From contig NZ_WLZU01000022.1 of NCBI RefSeq assembly GCF_009870755.1, positions 1-35,783 of the forward strand: 35,783 nt of DNA. The letters run 5' to 3'. A program made the position numbers and the translations under genes. This stretch comes from Streptococcus halichoeri. Lineage in GTDB: Bacteria; Bacillota; Bacilli; Lactobacillales; Streptococcaceae. Each line of letters starts with the position of its first letter. Positions within the stretch are counted from its first letter, which is position 1. The notes beneath the pieces are model-generated. The model made no database searches and was not told the origin of the DNA. It was given only the letters and a program-made list of their open reading frames with translations. Shown here in pieces: positions 1-7,543 of the stretch.

Positions 1-335
1 CTATTGCATCCATCACAGCGGATAATGGTTCTGAGTTTAGTTTACTCTCAAACTTAGAAGCTGTTGACGTTTACTTTGCACATCCCTATTCTTCACACGA
101 GAGAGGAACAAACGAGAACTTCAATGGGCTCCTCAGAGAATATGTCCCTAAAGGAGTCTCACTTAATCCACTAACCTCTGAAGAACTTGACAGTTATATT
201 ACTGCCATCAATGAGCGCCCAAGACGACTTCTTCAATATCAATCCTCAAAATTCCTGTTTGAGCTATCCCGAACAGCTTAACCTCTGGAACTCTAGTTAT
301 CTATGAACTGGTTGCACTTGACTTGACAACTTACG
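1..335 (+). mobile_element. IS30-family insertion sequence, 3' end
   Basis: The left edge of the window holds the end of an IS30-family element: the transposase C-terminus followed by about 50 nt running into an end-like sequence (TTGCACTTGACTTGACAACT at about 311-330) resembling the termini of streptococcal IS30 relatives such as IS1239. The left end lies outside the window, so I cannot pair the inverted repeats or see a target duplication, and the right boundary is approximate. The element abuts the stop codon of the adjacent adhesin gene, so it marks the edge of the surface-protein island. Confidence 0.6.
3..281 (+). CDS. IS30-family transposase (C-terminal part, cut by window edge)
   Basis: The reading frame is open from the window edge to TAA at 279-281 (about 92 residues). 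It reads TADNGSEF near the start, which carries the second Asp of the DDE catalytic triad. HERGTNENFNGLLREY follows and carries the catalytic Glu within the signature that defines IS30 transposases. The C-terminus (NERPRRLLQYQSSKFLFELS) is also typical of the family, where the end reads roughly as RP+K.LgyktP.e.f. The visible part contains no stop or frameshift, so the copy may be intact upstream of the window. Confidence 0.85.
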   Translation: MASITADNGSEFSLLSNLEAVDVYFAHPYSSHERGTNENFNGLLREYVPKGVSLNPLTSEELDSYITAINERPRRLLQYQSSKFLFELSRTA

Positions 336-349
336 AGTCAGCTATTTTA

Positions 350-1711
350 TTATTTCGTTTTAAACTTTCTTTTAAAAAGAGGTAATAAGGGAATTAATAA
401 AATAGTTACGGCACCCATGAGACTGAATAAACCTAATTGTTTTTTCTCTTTTGTTTGTGGTAAGGTGACCTGTTTGCTTATTTTGTTGTTGAGAGTGTTA
501 TGATTTGGCTTTTGGATACTATTGATGTTACTGATATTACTGATATTACTGATATTGTCTGCTTGGCCGACCATTTCTGATTGAGGATTCCCAAAGGTTG
601 TAATTGGTTGACCTTGGCTACCTGCCATAATATCAGAAACCTTCGTTGTTCTCTTACGTGTTTGGCAACCCATGTTACTTAATAGGGCATCATAGCTTTG
701 CTCTCCTATTGATTTATTGTTGGGTTGACGGAACATTGGACTATTGCGGATGCCCCTTTTAAGACCAAAGCTGGTAGATTTTCTTGGCAGATAAATTCGA
801 TCACCACCTATAATCATTCTCAAATCAGCTGCTGTTAGTTCTTTATATTTTGGCATATGCTTTTTAGGAATCTTAGGACTATTTAGCTCAAAATGCATTT
901 TAGGTTTGGCCTGCTCATGCCCGGTTTTGCGGAATGCTACAGACTCTGGGTATTTAAATGTTCTTTGCTCAGCTTTTCTGAACAGACCAGACGTTGCTTG
1001 TAGTTGGCTAGGCTTTTCTTTTGGAGGCATTACCCTAGTTCTCAAAATGTTTTGGCAGTGTTTTCTTTTTCCTGGTCTTTGATTTGCCCTTTTCGAGCTG
1101 TCAGATGTTTGATTGGTTGTAGTTGGTGGTGCATGTGTAGCTCCATGAATTAAATAGTCAAATGCGGCTCTCTCTTTCTTGCTAAGTTTTGTAGTAAGAA
1201 TAGTATCTGGGTCTTTTAAATGATGACTAAAATGCCAAAGGGCTAATAGGGTTACTTTGTGACTGGATTTTTCGTCAAGACCTTTTAACTTTTTAACAGT
1301 TGGATAGCCCCTTTGTAACACAGATATGAGTGCTTTTTCCATAGCGCTCGCTGTTTTTGTTCGATTAGCCTTTTTCCTAACCGTAGCTGGCAATTGTGGG
1401 CCATTTTTGACTAATAGCCTATTGAAGAAGGCTTTATCTTGTCCTCCTTGAAAGGTTGTTTGGTCTTTTTTACTATCTGGATGGTGATGAGGTTGCTTAA
1501 AATAATACACAACATAGTGAGCTTTCGAGGAGTGCTTTGGGGCATGTGTCAGTGCTGGTTGTAATAAGAAGGATGACTTAGCTTTTGTCCCAAGGTCATG
1601 TCTAAAATAGGGTTTGAGCCTGAGATAGAGACTTTCTTTTGTGACGTTTGCTGGAAGTACAAGGTATACTGGGGGAGTAAGCAGTATTTTTATTAATATT
1701 TTTCTTTTCAT
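350..1711 (-). CDS. Decayed thioester-domain adhesin paralogue (non-functional thioester site)
   Basis: 453 residues, ATG start with AGGAGAG 12 nt upstream. It aligns along its length with the fibronectin-binding thioester protein at 3827-5431. Shared blocks include YVVYxF (65-71), GYPTVKxxxxLDE (136-147) and TxLALW (154-159). In thioester domains an isopeptide-like Cys-Gln bond forms between the Cys of YCFN and the Gln of TQLAIW. Here these positions are Tyr70 and Leu155, so no bond is possible. Only one fibronectin-binding repeat remains recognisable (IMAGSQGQPI at about 361-370). The middle is strongly basic (many Lys, Arg, His), unlike the acidic paralogue. The N-terminus is a weak signal peptide. 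The C-terminus has LPQTK (417-421), a hydrophobic segment and a basic tail, but no Gly in the sorting motif. The frame is fully open, so it may be expressed, but classical adhesin function looks lost. I infer decay or repurposing. Confidence 0.7.
   Translation of the reverse strand: MKRKILIKILLTPPVYLVLPANVTKESLYLRLKPYFRHDLGTKAKSSFLLQPALTHAPKHSSKAHYVVYYFKQPHHHPDSKKDQTTFQGGQDKAFFNRLLVKNGPQLPATVRKKANRTKTASAMEKALISVLQRGYPTVKKLKGLDEKSSHKVTLLALWHFSHHLKDPDTILTTKLSKKERAAFDYLIHGATHAPPTTTNQTSDSSKRANQRPGKRKHCQNILRTRVMPPKEKPSQLQATSGLFRKAEQRTFKYPESVAFRKTGHEQAKPKMHFELNSPKIPKKHMPKYKELTAADLRMIIGGDRIYLPRKSTSFGLKRGIRNSPMFRQPNNKSIGEQSYDALLSNMGCQTRKRTTKVSDIMAGSQGQPITTFGNPQSEMVGQADNISNISNISNINSIQKPNHNTLNNKISKQVTLPQTKEKKQLGLFSLMGAVTILLIPLLPLFKRKFKTK
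530..556 (-). repeat. 9-bp tandem repeat, 3 copies (encodes NIS repeats)
   Basis: Three perfect copies of the 9-mer ACTGATATT, preceded by one degenerate copy at 521-529. Read on the minus strand they encode Asn-Ile-Ser repeats just before the sorting signal. The unit is a multiple of three, so copy-number change would alter stalk length without a frameshift. Confidence 0.8.
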
Positions 1712-1765
1712 TCTATTATTTTACTCTCCTTATTATAGTATTATTAACAAATTTGTAATAGAAAT

Positions 1766-1794
1766 AGTTTACTTTATTGAAAAATGGGAATCAA
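1766..1794 (-). promoter_or_regulatory. Promoter of the left thioester adhesin, shared with its paralogue
   Basis: On the minus strand: -35 TTGATT (1789-1794), 17-nt spacer, -10 TAAACT (1766-1771). Both hexamers, the spacing and most spacer bases (CC.ATTTT..AATAA.G) match the promoter of the paralogue at 5479-5507. This suggests both genes answer to the same regulator, most simply the RofA-like protein encoded between them. Confidence 0.7.
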
Positions 1795-1816
1795 TATATT
1801 AAGAGTGATTTGCTTA

Positions 1817-1845
1817 TTGTTTTTCAACTGAGAATAGTCTATAAT
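1817..1845 (+). promoter_or_regulatory. Candidate distal promoter of the rofA-like gene
   Basis: TTGTTT (1817-1822), 17 nt, TATAAT (1840-1845). It is divergent from the adhesin promoter next door, so a regulator bound here could affect both directions. Confidence 0.55.
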
Positions 1846-1887
1846 GTAAGAATAAATGTTTGAATATTTAGAAAATACAAAATTTAC

Positions 1888-1916
1888 TTGAATTTTCAAA
1901 CAAAAGATATTATATT
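1888..1916 (+). promoter_or_regulatory. Candidate proximal promoter of the rofA-like gene
   Basis: TTGAAT (1888-1893), 17 nt, TATATT (1911-1916), which would give a leader of about 25 nt to the start codon. Either this or the TATAAT promoter 70 nt upstream may be the main one; both may act. Confidence 0.5.
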
Positions 1917-1948
1917 AAAGAGAGTATGATTTATTTTAGGAGAATGCT

Positions 1949-3460
1949 TTGCTTGAAAATTATGTCGAAAAATCGATTAGTCGTCAGATTATAATGATGA
2001 GCTTATTATTTGATAAAAAAGTGCTTCCGCTAGAAATGATTCAATATAAGACAGGCCTATCACCGTCTAAAATTAAAGACTGCATCAAGCGATTAAGTGA
2101 ACTATTTGAAGGTAAGATTAAATTTAAATGTGATAAAACGAAGATCAGCTGTATAATCTTGTCCAAAGAGCCTTTTGATGCCTTTCATATGATCTATAGT
2201 CAATCCATTAGGCTGCAAGCCCTTAAATTTTTACTACCAGTCGCTCCCAAGAATAGGATCAAATCAGTATCTCGTTTTGCTAAGGAACATTTTATTTCTA
2301 CGCCATCAGCTTACCGTATTATTCAATATATGGTTCCTTTTATAGAAGAATGTGGTTTTAAACTAGAAGACAATAATATTGTAGGCGAGGAGTGGCGTCT
2401 GCGTTATCTGATTGCTCTTTTGCATGCTAAATTTGGGATTATTACCTATAATATTTCTGATGAGGATTTGCATTTTATCCATGAATTTGTCTTTTCTACT
2501 AAGCGTAAGAAGAGTCCACACCCTTTGTTGGATAAGAAATACTTATTCTTTGATGTGTTATTAACCTTATCATGGAAACGCAGGGATTTTACTGTTGCAA
2601 TCCCCCACCAACCCATTTTTACAAAGTTAAAGGAACTGTCCATATATACTTATTTTGACCTTTTCTTCAATGAAAAAGGCAGGGCACTCTTGAATGTGGA
2701 TTTCCCAAACCATGAGATTGACTATATTTTTCTAGTGTACTTAACAGTCAATAATGCTTTGGTGATAACAGAATTTTCTGAAGACGATTTTGCAAAGCTA
2801 TTTCCCATTATCCAAGAAGATCGCCGCTACGGCGAATTGCTGACGGAGCTAAGCTTATTGTTTAAGCAGTATATTGTCTTTGATCGCAACTGTATTCGCA
2901 CTCTATTACCTTATATTCGTAAAACGTTATTTGATTTGCAGTGTTTTATTCCTTCAAAGTACTATTATTCAGCAGAATACCACGGGAACCAAAAACTGCT
3001 TGAGCGCTTAACCTTACTGATTAATAATTGGATCAAAAGTAACTCAGGAGGAGGCAATCTAACCTCTGCCAACTTACATTTATTGTGCCTGCGCTTAGAG
3101 CAGCTTATCAAAGAGAATCTCCCGCCTCTAGTAATAGCAGTAGTGGAAATTAATAAAAGGAATATGGACATCCTGTATAGTTTAGTCTTTCAGTATGCTC
3201 ATATCAATCAAGTTAAGGTTCAGTCATTTAACGTTTTATTAGATTCGTACACATTTGACGAACAAACCACGGATTTGATTATTACAACAGCAGAATTAAC
3301 GTCTTTTATAAAGGAACGGTTGAACTTAAGTCAAAGGACAAAAGTCATGGGGCTTAACTTTGATTTTATTGATGCTCAATCAGATGATGTACTAGAGGTT
3401 ATACGAGAGCTAAGGAAACAGCAATTTCAAGATGCCATCAATTGTATCCTAGATGATTAG
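1949..3460 (+). CDS. RofA/Nra-like (RALP) transcriptional regulator
   Basis: 503 residues, the usual length for RofA/Nra. It begins MLENYVEKSISRQ (RofA begins MIEKYLESSIESK) and shares family blocks such as FAKEHFxSTPSAYRI (second helix-turn-helix region, about 109-124), NNIVGEEWRLRYLIALLHAKFGI (about 142-164) and LTLSWKRRDFTVAIP (about 206-220). The family consists of Mga-like stand-alone regulators: two N-terminal winged-helix domains, PRD-like middle domains and an EIIB-like C-terminal domain, controlling fibronectin-binding protein and pilus genes of the FCT region. The start is TTG, 5 nt after AGGAGA (1938-1943); an ATG at 1944 is out of frame. The two flanking thioester adhesins are likely targets. 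No pilus or sortase genes accompany it here, so I give no rofA or nra symbol. Confidence 0.88.
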   Translation: MLENYVEKSISRQIIMMSLLFDKKVLPLEMIQYKTGLSPSKIKDCIKRLSELFEGKIKFKCDKTKISCIILSKEPFDAFHMIYSQSIRLQALKFLLPVAPKNRIKSVSRFAKEHFISTPSAYRIIQYMVPFIEECGFKLEDNNIVGEEWRLRYLIALLHAKFGIITYNISDEDLHFIHEFVFSTKRKKSPHPLLDKKYLFFDVLLTLSWKRRDFTVAIPHQPIFTKLKELSIYTYFDLFFNEKGRALLNVDFPNHEIDYIFLVYLTVNNALVITEFSEDDFAKLFPIIQEDRRYGELLTELSLLFKQYIVFDRNCIRTLLPYIRKTLFDLQCFIPSKYYYSAEYHGNQKLLERLTLLINNWIKSNSGGGNLTSANLHLLCLRLEQLIKENLPPLVIAVVEINKRNMDILYSLVFQYAHINQVKVQSFNVLLDSYTFDEQTTDLIITTAELTSFIKERLNLSQRTKVMGLNFDFIDAQSDDVLEVIRELRKQQFQDAINCILDD

Positions 3461-3739
3461 AGAAAAAAGATTGTAGGAGGCGCACAGGACACAATGGCCA
3501 TAGGGTATGGCCTAAGCTAGCGCAGCTAAAGTCAGCTCAGCTAGCACTTGCCAAATTTGTGGCTGCTGGTCTGACACGGACCAACAGACGGTAGATTGTT
3601 AAAGGAAATCTAAAGCAAGCCATAAGAAAGTTGTCACAGCCTGAACAAACAGAGCTTGGAATATTTGGCACACGTGATATTGGGTGCTTACCTTGCACAC
3701 AAGCCTACCAACTAGTGAAACGCTGCACATGGGAACAAA
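3461..3739. other. Non-coding stretch between the regulator and its convergent adhesin gene
   Basis: I see no convincing gene. The open frame at 3631-3813 has no ribosome-binding site, no recognisable motif and runs across a terminator hairpin, so I regard it as spurious. The region is rich in AGCTnAGC-type short repeats without a clear unit. Confidence 0.5.
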
Positions 3740-3770
3740 AAAAGACAAACGTCAAAAATGAGGTTTGTCT
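3737..3770 (-). terminator. Terminator of the fibronectin-binding thioester gene
   Basis: Inverted repeat AGACAAAC (3743-3750) / GTTTGTCT (3763-3770). Read leftward the stem is followed by a run of T (AAAAAA at 3737-3742 on the plus strand), as expected for an intrinsic terminator serving the minus-strand gene ending at 3827. In the plus direction the tail is poor. Confidence 0.7.
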
Positions 3771-3826
3771 CGTTTCTGTATCTGCGAAAGCTATACCACA
3801 AAAGTACTGTTAAGCTTGCATTACTT

Positions 3827-5431
3827 TTAGTTATTATCCTTAAAGGGGTATTTGAAAATAGCTCGTAAGGAAATGAGTAAGAGAATTACTGGCATTAGGA
3901 GGCTTAAAAGCAAATGCTCTTGATCTGACGTTTGAGGTAGGCGTCTCTCCTTACCAGCTTGCTTTGTGTCGCTATCAGCTGTTGAATGCTCAGCGTCTTC
4001 AAGAGTTGTTAATGGGTCGCAGGAGCCAGACATGCCTGCTGAGCTATGTTCAGAAATATCGATCACGTGACCTTGTCCGCCTAGGATAACATCAGGTTGT
4101 TTGGTGTCGTCAGTCTCAGTGGCGTTGCCGGACTGGCCGCTCATCCCGCCTTGGGTAGACTCAGATGTTTCAATAGGTTGCCCTTGGCTTCCCATTATGA
4201 CCGTTGGTTTTTGCGTATCTTCGGTTTCTGTTTGGCTAGCGCAGGAGCCAGACCTGCCTTCTTGCGTGTCTTGTGTTATTTCAATGGTTGGGGTATGGCC
4301 GCCTGTTTGTCCAGCTTGCTGCGTTTCCCCAGCTTCCCCAGCTTCCCCAGCTAGTTTACCTCCGTGGCCCATGATATGAGGAATCTTAGAATCTTCTGTT
4401 TCAATTAGAATCTCTGACTGGCCAGGGTATTTTTCAGTGCTATTATGGTTTTTAGTGATTAGAGGTGACTGCTCGCCTTCAAGACCTTGTAGGGGGCTAT
4501 CATTTTTACCCCAAGTACCAGGCATTTGCGGAGCACCAGCCTCCACCTTTTCCCCAGCAGGATAATGAGTATCTCCGGCTAAGTCAGCTAAACCACCTCC
4601 TTGTCCTATAATAGGAGTATTGCTTTCTTCCAATGTTTCAACGCTTCCTACACCACCTGAAATGATACCGGAAAGGTTGTCCTCTTCGAGTAAAAGAAGA
4701 TTACTATGAATTTCTGTTTCAGAAGCTGGTATTTTAGGTATCAAAGTCGAACCGAGCAGGTTTTGGTAATTATAACGATGCTCTGTTCCACCTGATTTAT
4801 AAATATATAAATCTAACGTTTGTTTTTTCTGGGATTCATCTAAATTAGGATTTTCCCCAGCGGCAATTAAATTCTGAAGTGCTTTATCTTCTACGTCGCT
4901 TAAGCTATAGTTTTCTTTAAAATGACTTTTGGGAAAACTATCAGTGAAATACCAAATGGCTAATTGAGTGATTTTTCTACTGGAAGTTTCGTCAAGATTT
5001 TCAATATTTTTAACAGTCGGATAGCCTTTACTTAGAACTGCTACCAAAGCACCACCAATATCATCAATTTCTTTTTTGTGATCTGGAGCATGTTGCTTAA
5101 ATATACTATCATAACCCAATTTTTTCTCATATATGGGTAAATCATTATAAGGAGCTCTTATCTCATTAAAATTATTGTATGTAGCTTCCCATTGATCTGG
5201 CCAATGTTTCTCTTTGTTAAAACAATACACCACATATTTATCTTCAGTGCTTCTCGTTGAGTTGTCCTTTGGTGTTACGTATAAAAAGAAGGGTGATTGG
5301 TTTCTTGTTCCATCATTCCACCCGTAATAGTCCTCTGCCCAGACTTGTAAGCTTCCTCCGGCAGAGCTTATGGAAAATATAAAGCATGCTGCAGAAGCAG
5401 CCAGCATTTTTCTTAATGATATAGCCTTCAA
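3827..5431 (-). CDS. Thioester-domain fibronectin-binding surface protein
   Basis: 534 residues. Signal peptide about 1-32 (ends SLQVWA). The thioester domain spans about 34-235. It keeps the Cys of YVVYCFNKEKHWPD (Cys70) and the Gln of ITQLAIWYF (Gln156), which in SfbI/PrtF2-type domains form an internal thioester that bonds covalently to host fibrinogen. From about 245 acidic fibronectin-binding repeats follow, best seen as VIMGSQGQPIETSESTQGGM (411-430) and VILGGQGHVIDISEHSSAGM (448-467); these act by tandem beta-zipper with fibronectin. The C-terminus is LPQTS (498-502), a Leu-rich membrane segment and a basic tail. The fifth motif residue is Ser, not Gly, which is odd for a sortase A substrate. 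The start is TTG with GAGGGG upstream; the next in-frame ATG (codon 9) lacks a ribosome-binding site. It is leftward, probably regulated by the RofA-like protein. Confidence 0.88.
   Translation of the reverse strand: MKAISLRKMLAASAACFIFSISSAGGSLQVWAEDYYGWNDGTRNQSPFFLYVTPKDNSTRSTEDKYVVYCFNKEKHWPDQWEATYNNFNEIRAPYNDLPIYEKKLGYDSIFKQHAPDHKKEIDDIGGALVAVLSKGYPTVKNIENLDETSSRKITQLAIWYFTDSFPKSHFKENYSLSDVEDKALQNLIAAGENPNLDESQKKQTLDLYIYKSGGTEHRYNYQNLLGSTLIPKIPASETEIHSNLLLLEEDNLSGIISGGVGSVETLEESNTPIIGQGGGLADLAGDTHYPAGEKVEAGAPQMPGTWGKNDSPLQGLEGEQSPLITKNHNSTEKYPGQSEILIETEDSKIPHIMGHGGKLAGEAGEAGETQQAGQTGGHTPTIEITQDTQEGRSGSCASQTETEDTQKPTVIMGSQGQPIETSESTQGGMSGQSGNATETDDTKQPDVILGGQGHVIDISEHSSAGMSGSCDPLTTLEDAEHSTADSDTKQAGKERRLPQTSDQEHLLLSLLMPVILLLISLRAIFKYPFKDNN
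4325..4351 (-). repeat. 9-bp tandem repeat, 3 copies (encodes GEA repeats)
   Basis: Three perfect copies of TTCCCCAGC on the plus strand, encoding Gly-Glu-Ala repeats at about residues 362-369 within the fibronectin-binding repeat region. Copy-number change would be in frame. Confidence 0.85.
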
Positions 5432-5478
5432 TGAGTTCCCCTCTTATGTCTCCTTTGCGATTGTTTATAAACAGACCT

Positions 5479-5507
5479 AGTTTACCTTATTAGAAAATAG
5501 GAATCAA
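5479..5507 (-). promoter_or_regulatory. Promoter of the fibronectin-binding thioester gene
   Basis: On the minus strand: -35 TTGATT (5502-5507), 17 nt, -10 TAAACT (5479-5484), the same hexamers and spacing as at 1766-1794. The flanking bases (GTAAACTA, then TCT.TT) are also conserved. Confidence 0.7.
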
Positions 5508-5706
5508 TTTTTTAGCATTACTTTTTTTATTGTTTTTTTACTTAGGAAAACAAATACTATAAGCATAAAAGGTTAACTCCCCTGTTATTAGCAATTCCGG
5601 ATATTTAGCACTCTAAGTCAGCAGATTTGGGCATTAGGAATCCAGTGATAGCTTAATGGAATCGCTACCGCCTTTTTGTTCTTAAATTTTGTTTTTGTTT
5701 AAAAAA
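5508..5706. other. Intergenic region between adhesin and M-like promoters
   Basis: AT-rich region between divergent transcription units. No gene is visible. It presumably holds the activator sites for the first M-like gene and the upstream part of the adhesin promoter. No Mga gene lies in the window and I could not identify a binding site. Confidence 0.4.
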
Positions 5707-5739
5707 GTGACCTTTAATATATATATATATATATATACT
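5707..5739 (+). promoter_or_regulatory. Promoter of M-like gene 1, with (AT)10 in the spacer
   Basis: GTGACC (5707-5712, weak -35 with TGAC core) and TATACT (5734-5739) are separated by 21 nt that are mostly an (AT)10 tract. A 17-nt spacing would instead use TATATA inside the tract (5730-5735). The leader downstream (ACTGTTTCTTGCTGCAAACT and on to AAACGAGA) is shared with M-like gene 2 and includes a small hairpin CTGC/GCAG. Confidence 0.6.
5717..5737 (+). repeat. Dinucleotide repeat (AT)10 in the M-like 1 promoter
   Basis: Twenty-one bases of perfect alternating AT. The tandem paralogue has 15 bases (7 units plus A) at the same place in an otherwise near-identical upstream sequence. This is the pattern expected of a slippage-prone microsatellite. 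Confidence 0.9.
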
Positions 5740-5787
5740 GTTTCTTGCTGCAAACTAGCAGAAAAACGAGAAGGAGATGAAGAGAAG

Positions 5788-7353
5788 ATGGCGAAACATC
5801 ATTGGACGAAAAAGGCGGTGCTCGCAAGCCTCATCGTCAGTGCAGGATTATTAAGCAATCCAGAGGTCGTGAAGGGGGAGGACCAATTTAATCAGGAAAG
5901 AGCGCGTGCAAGTGAATTGAATCGTGAAGTTCTTGAACTTTCTAATAAAATAGAAGAGCAGCTTCGTAAAATTTTAAGGGCTAATAGTATAGTAAAGTTT
6001 TCAGAATTAAAAGCATTAAACGATAGTGTCAGAGAAAACATAGATGATATCACTAATCAAGAAAAACTACTAACTCTTAGAGAAGTATTTGATAAAGCTG
6101 TTGAGGAAGGAATTGAGTTTAAAAAGGAAATAAAGGAACTAACATCCGAAGTTAAACAAGCTCAAGAAGAAGCTAAAACTCTAAAATCTGAGCAAGAGAA
6201 AATTAAGGCTCAATTGGCAAACTCTAACAAGGCTAATACTGAGTTGCAAGCTAAAGCTAAGGACTTACAGGTACAAGTAGAAGAGAAAACTCAAAGCTTG
6301 AAAGAAAGTCAAGACAAGGTTACCGAAGCGACAAAACAAAACTCTGAGTTACAAGCACAGCTTGAACAAGGTAAGAAAGAAGTTACTGACTTGCAAGAAA
6401 AGCTTCAAGCAACTGAAGCATCTAATGCCGATAATAGTGAAGCTAAAGCAAAATTAGAACAAGAGTTAGAGAAGAAAAAAACCGAGGTTGCTGGACTTGA
6501 GGGTCAAGTCGCTGAGTCAACTAACAGACTTAAAGACGCTGAAGCTAAAGTGGCTGACTTGACCAATCAAAAGGCTGAGATTGAAGCTAAGCTACAACAA
6601 CAAGGTGAGCTTAGCTCCCAAGAAAAAGCTAAACTTGAGCAAAACTTACAAGATGTTCAAGCTAAAATCACTGAAAAAGAAGATGCGATTAAAGCTTTAG
6701 AAGACAAACTAACAGCTACTGCCAAATCAATGAAAGCCCTGGAAGATGCTAAAGCTCAAGTTGAAGAGAAGCTTAAAAATCAAAGTCAGCTTAGCGCTCA
6801 AGAAAAAGCCCAGCTTGAAAAAGACCTGCAAGACTTGATGGCTAAGCTTGATACGCTTAAGAAAGAGCATGGCAAAACTCCGGATATGCCTCAGACTCCT
6901 GAGACGAAGCCTGAGGATCAGCCAAAAGCACCAAGCACGCCAGAAACACCTCAAAAACCCGAAGATACACCGAAAACCCCAGGCGCTCCAAAAGCTCCAC
7001 AGGTGCCTGAGGTCAAACCAGACACTGAACCAGAGGATAAACCGCAAGCCCCAGGTAAGCATAGTGTGCCATGGACAGTGTTGACTCCAGCGACTCCAAG
7101 CAAGGATGCCAACGCTAAGAATGCCAAAGACAGCAAAACCACACAAGCACCAGCTGACAAGCAAAATAAAGACCAAGCAGCTTCTGCTAGCACACCAAGT
7201 CAAGTACTACATTCTGTTAAGCCAGTATCAAATGCTCAACACAGAGCTAACCAATTACCTACCACTGGTGAAGCTGCTAGCTTCTTCACAGCTGCTGCTC
7301 TGTCTGTTATTGCATCCGCAGGTGTCCTTGCACGCAAACGAAAAGAAAACTAG
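5788..7353 (+). CDS. M-like coiled-coil surface protein 1 (LPTTG-anchored)
   Basis: 521 residues starting at ATG 5788, with AAGGAG 11 nt upstream. The frame is open further upstream, but that extension would translate the promoter. Signal peptide about 1-31 without the YSIRK-G/S motif normally present in M proteins. Coiled coil about 35-375 with a variable N-terminal part and two C-repeat-like units (LSSQEKAKLEQNLQDVQAK and LSAQEKAQLEKDLQDLMAK). A Pro/Thr/Lys-rich wall segment is followed by an unusual motif HSVPWTVLTPATP, which the second gene also has. LPTTG lies at 490-494, then a hydrophobic segment and RKRKEN. M-family proteins coat the surface and bind host factors such as fibrinogen, plasminogen, IgG or complement regulators; the ligand here cannot be read from sequence. 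Confidence 0.9.
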   Translation: MAKHHWTKKAVLASLIVSAGLLSNPEVVKGEDQFNQERARASELNREVLELSNKIEEQLRKILRANSIVKFSELKALNDSVRENIDDITNQEKLLTLREVFDKAVEEGIEFKKEIKELTSEVKQAQEEAKTLKSEQEKIKAQLANSNKANTELQAKAKDLQVQVEEKTQSLKESQDKVTEATKQNSELQAQLEQGKKEVTDLQEKLQATEASNADNSEAKAKLEQELEKKKTEVAGLEGQVAESTNRLKDAEAKVADLTNQKAEIEAKLQQQGELSSQEKAKLEQNLQDVQAKITEKEDAIKALEDKLTATAKSMKALEDAKAQVEEKLKNQSQLSAQEKAQLEKDLQDLMAKLDTLKKEHGKTPDMPQTPETKPEDQPKAPSTPETPQKPEDTPKTPGAPKAPQVPEVKPDTEPEDKPQAPGKHSVPWTVLTPATPSKDANAKNAKDSKTTQAPADKQNKDQAASASTPSQVLHSVKPVSNAQHRANQLPTTGEAASFFTAAALSVIASAGVLARKRKEN

Positions 7354-7405
7354 TCAGATTTGGCTTACATTTCTACCTCATAACCTAAAAACTTAGTGAT
7401 TAGCA

Positions 7406-7440
7406 AAATGACCTTCTACAATAGCCGTGGGAGGTCATTT
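7406..7440 (+). terminator. Hairpin after M-like gene 1 (weak terminator)
   Basis: AAATGACCT (about 7406-7414) pairs with AGGTCATTT (7432-7440), followed by GTGCTGGTTTT rather than a clean T run. It may be a leaky terminator, so some M-like 1 transcript could run into M-like 2. Confidence 0.5.
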
Positions 7441-7543
7441 GTGCTGGTTTTAATCACAGTTGCCACTTCCTAAAGAGTCTGTTACATTACCCCTTAAAAC
7501 GCTTTCTATTGGTTGAATCATAAGTTTAAAACACCTGAAATTA

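Noticed and set aside
350..1711. Calling the left thioester gene a pseudogene
   Set aside because: The frame, start, promoter and anchor-like end are intact, so I list it as a decayed but possibly expressed gene.
3631..3813. Open frame of 60 codons between the RofA-like gene and the adhesin gene
   Set aside because: No ribosome-binding site or recognisable motif, and it runs over a terminator hairpin.
4097..4379. Plus-strand open frames inside the fibronectin-binding region
   Set aside because: They are antisense shadows of repetitive coding sequence.
5689..5787. In-frame upstream extension of M-like 1 through the AT tract
   Set aside because: No ribosome-binding site before the TTG, the extension would translate the promoter, and the MAKHHW start has a good site and begins the signal peptide. 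The same holds for 7513-7623 before M-like 2.
6727..7203. Long minus-strand open frame over the wall segment of M-like 1, and its equivalent at 8725-9114
   Set aside because: Composition is the mirror of Pro/Lys-rich codons; no start signals, and both paralogues show the same artefact.
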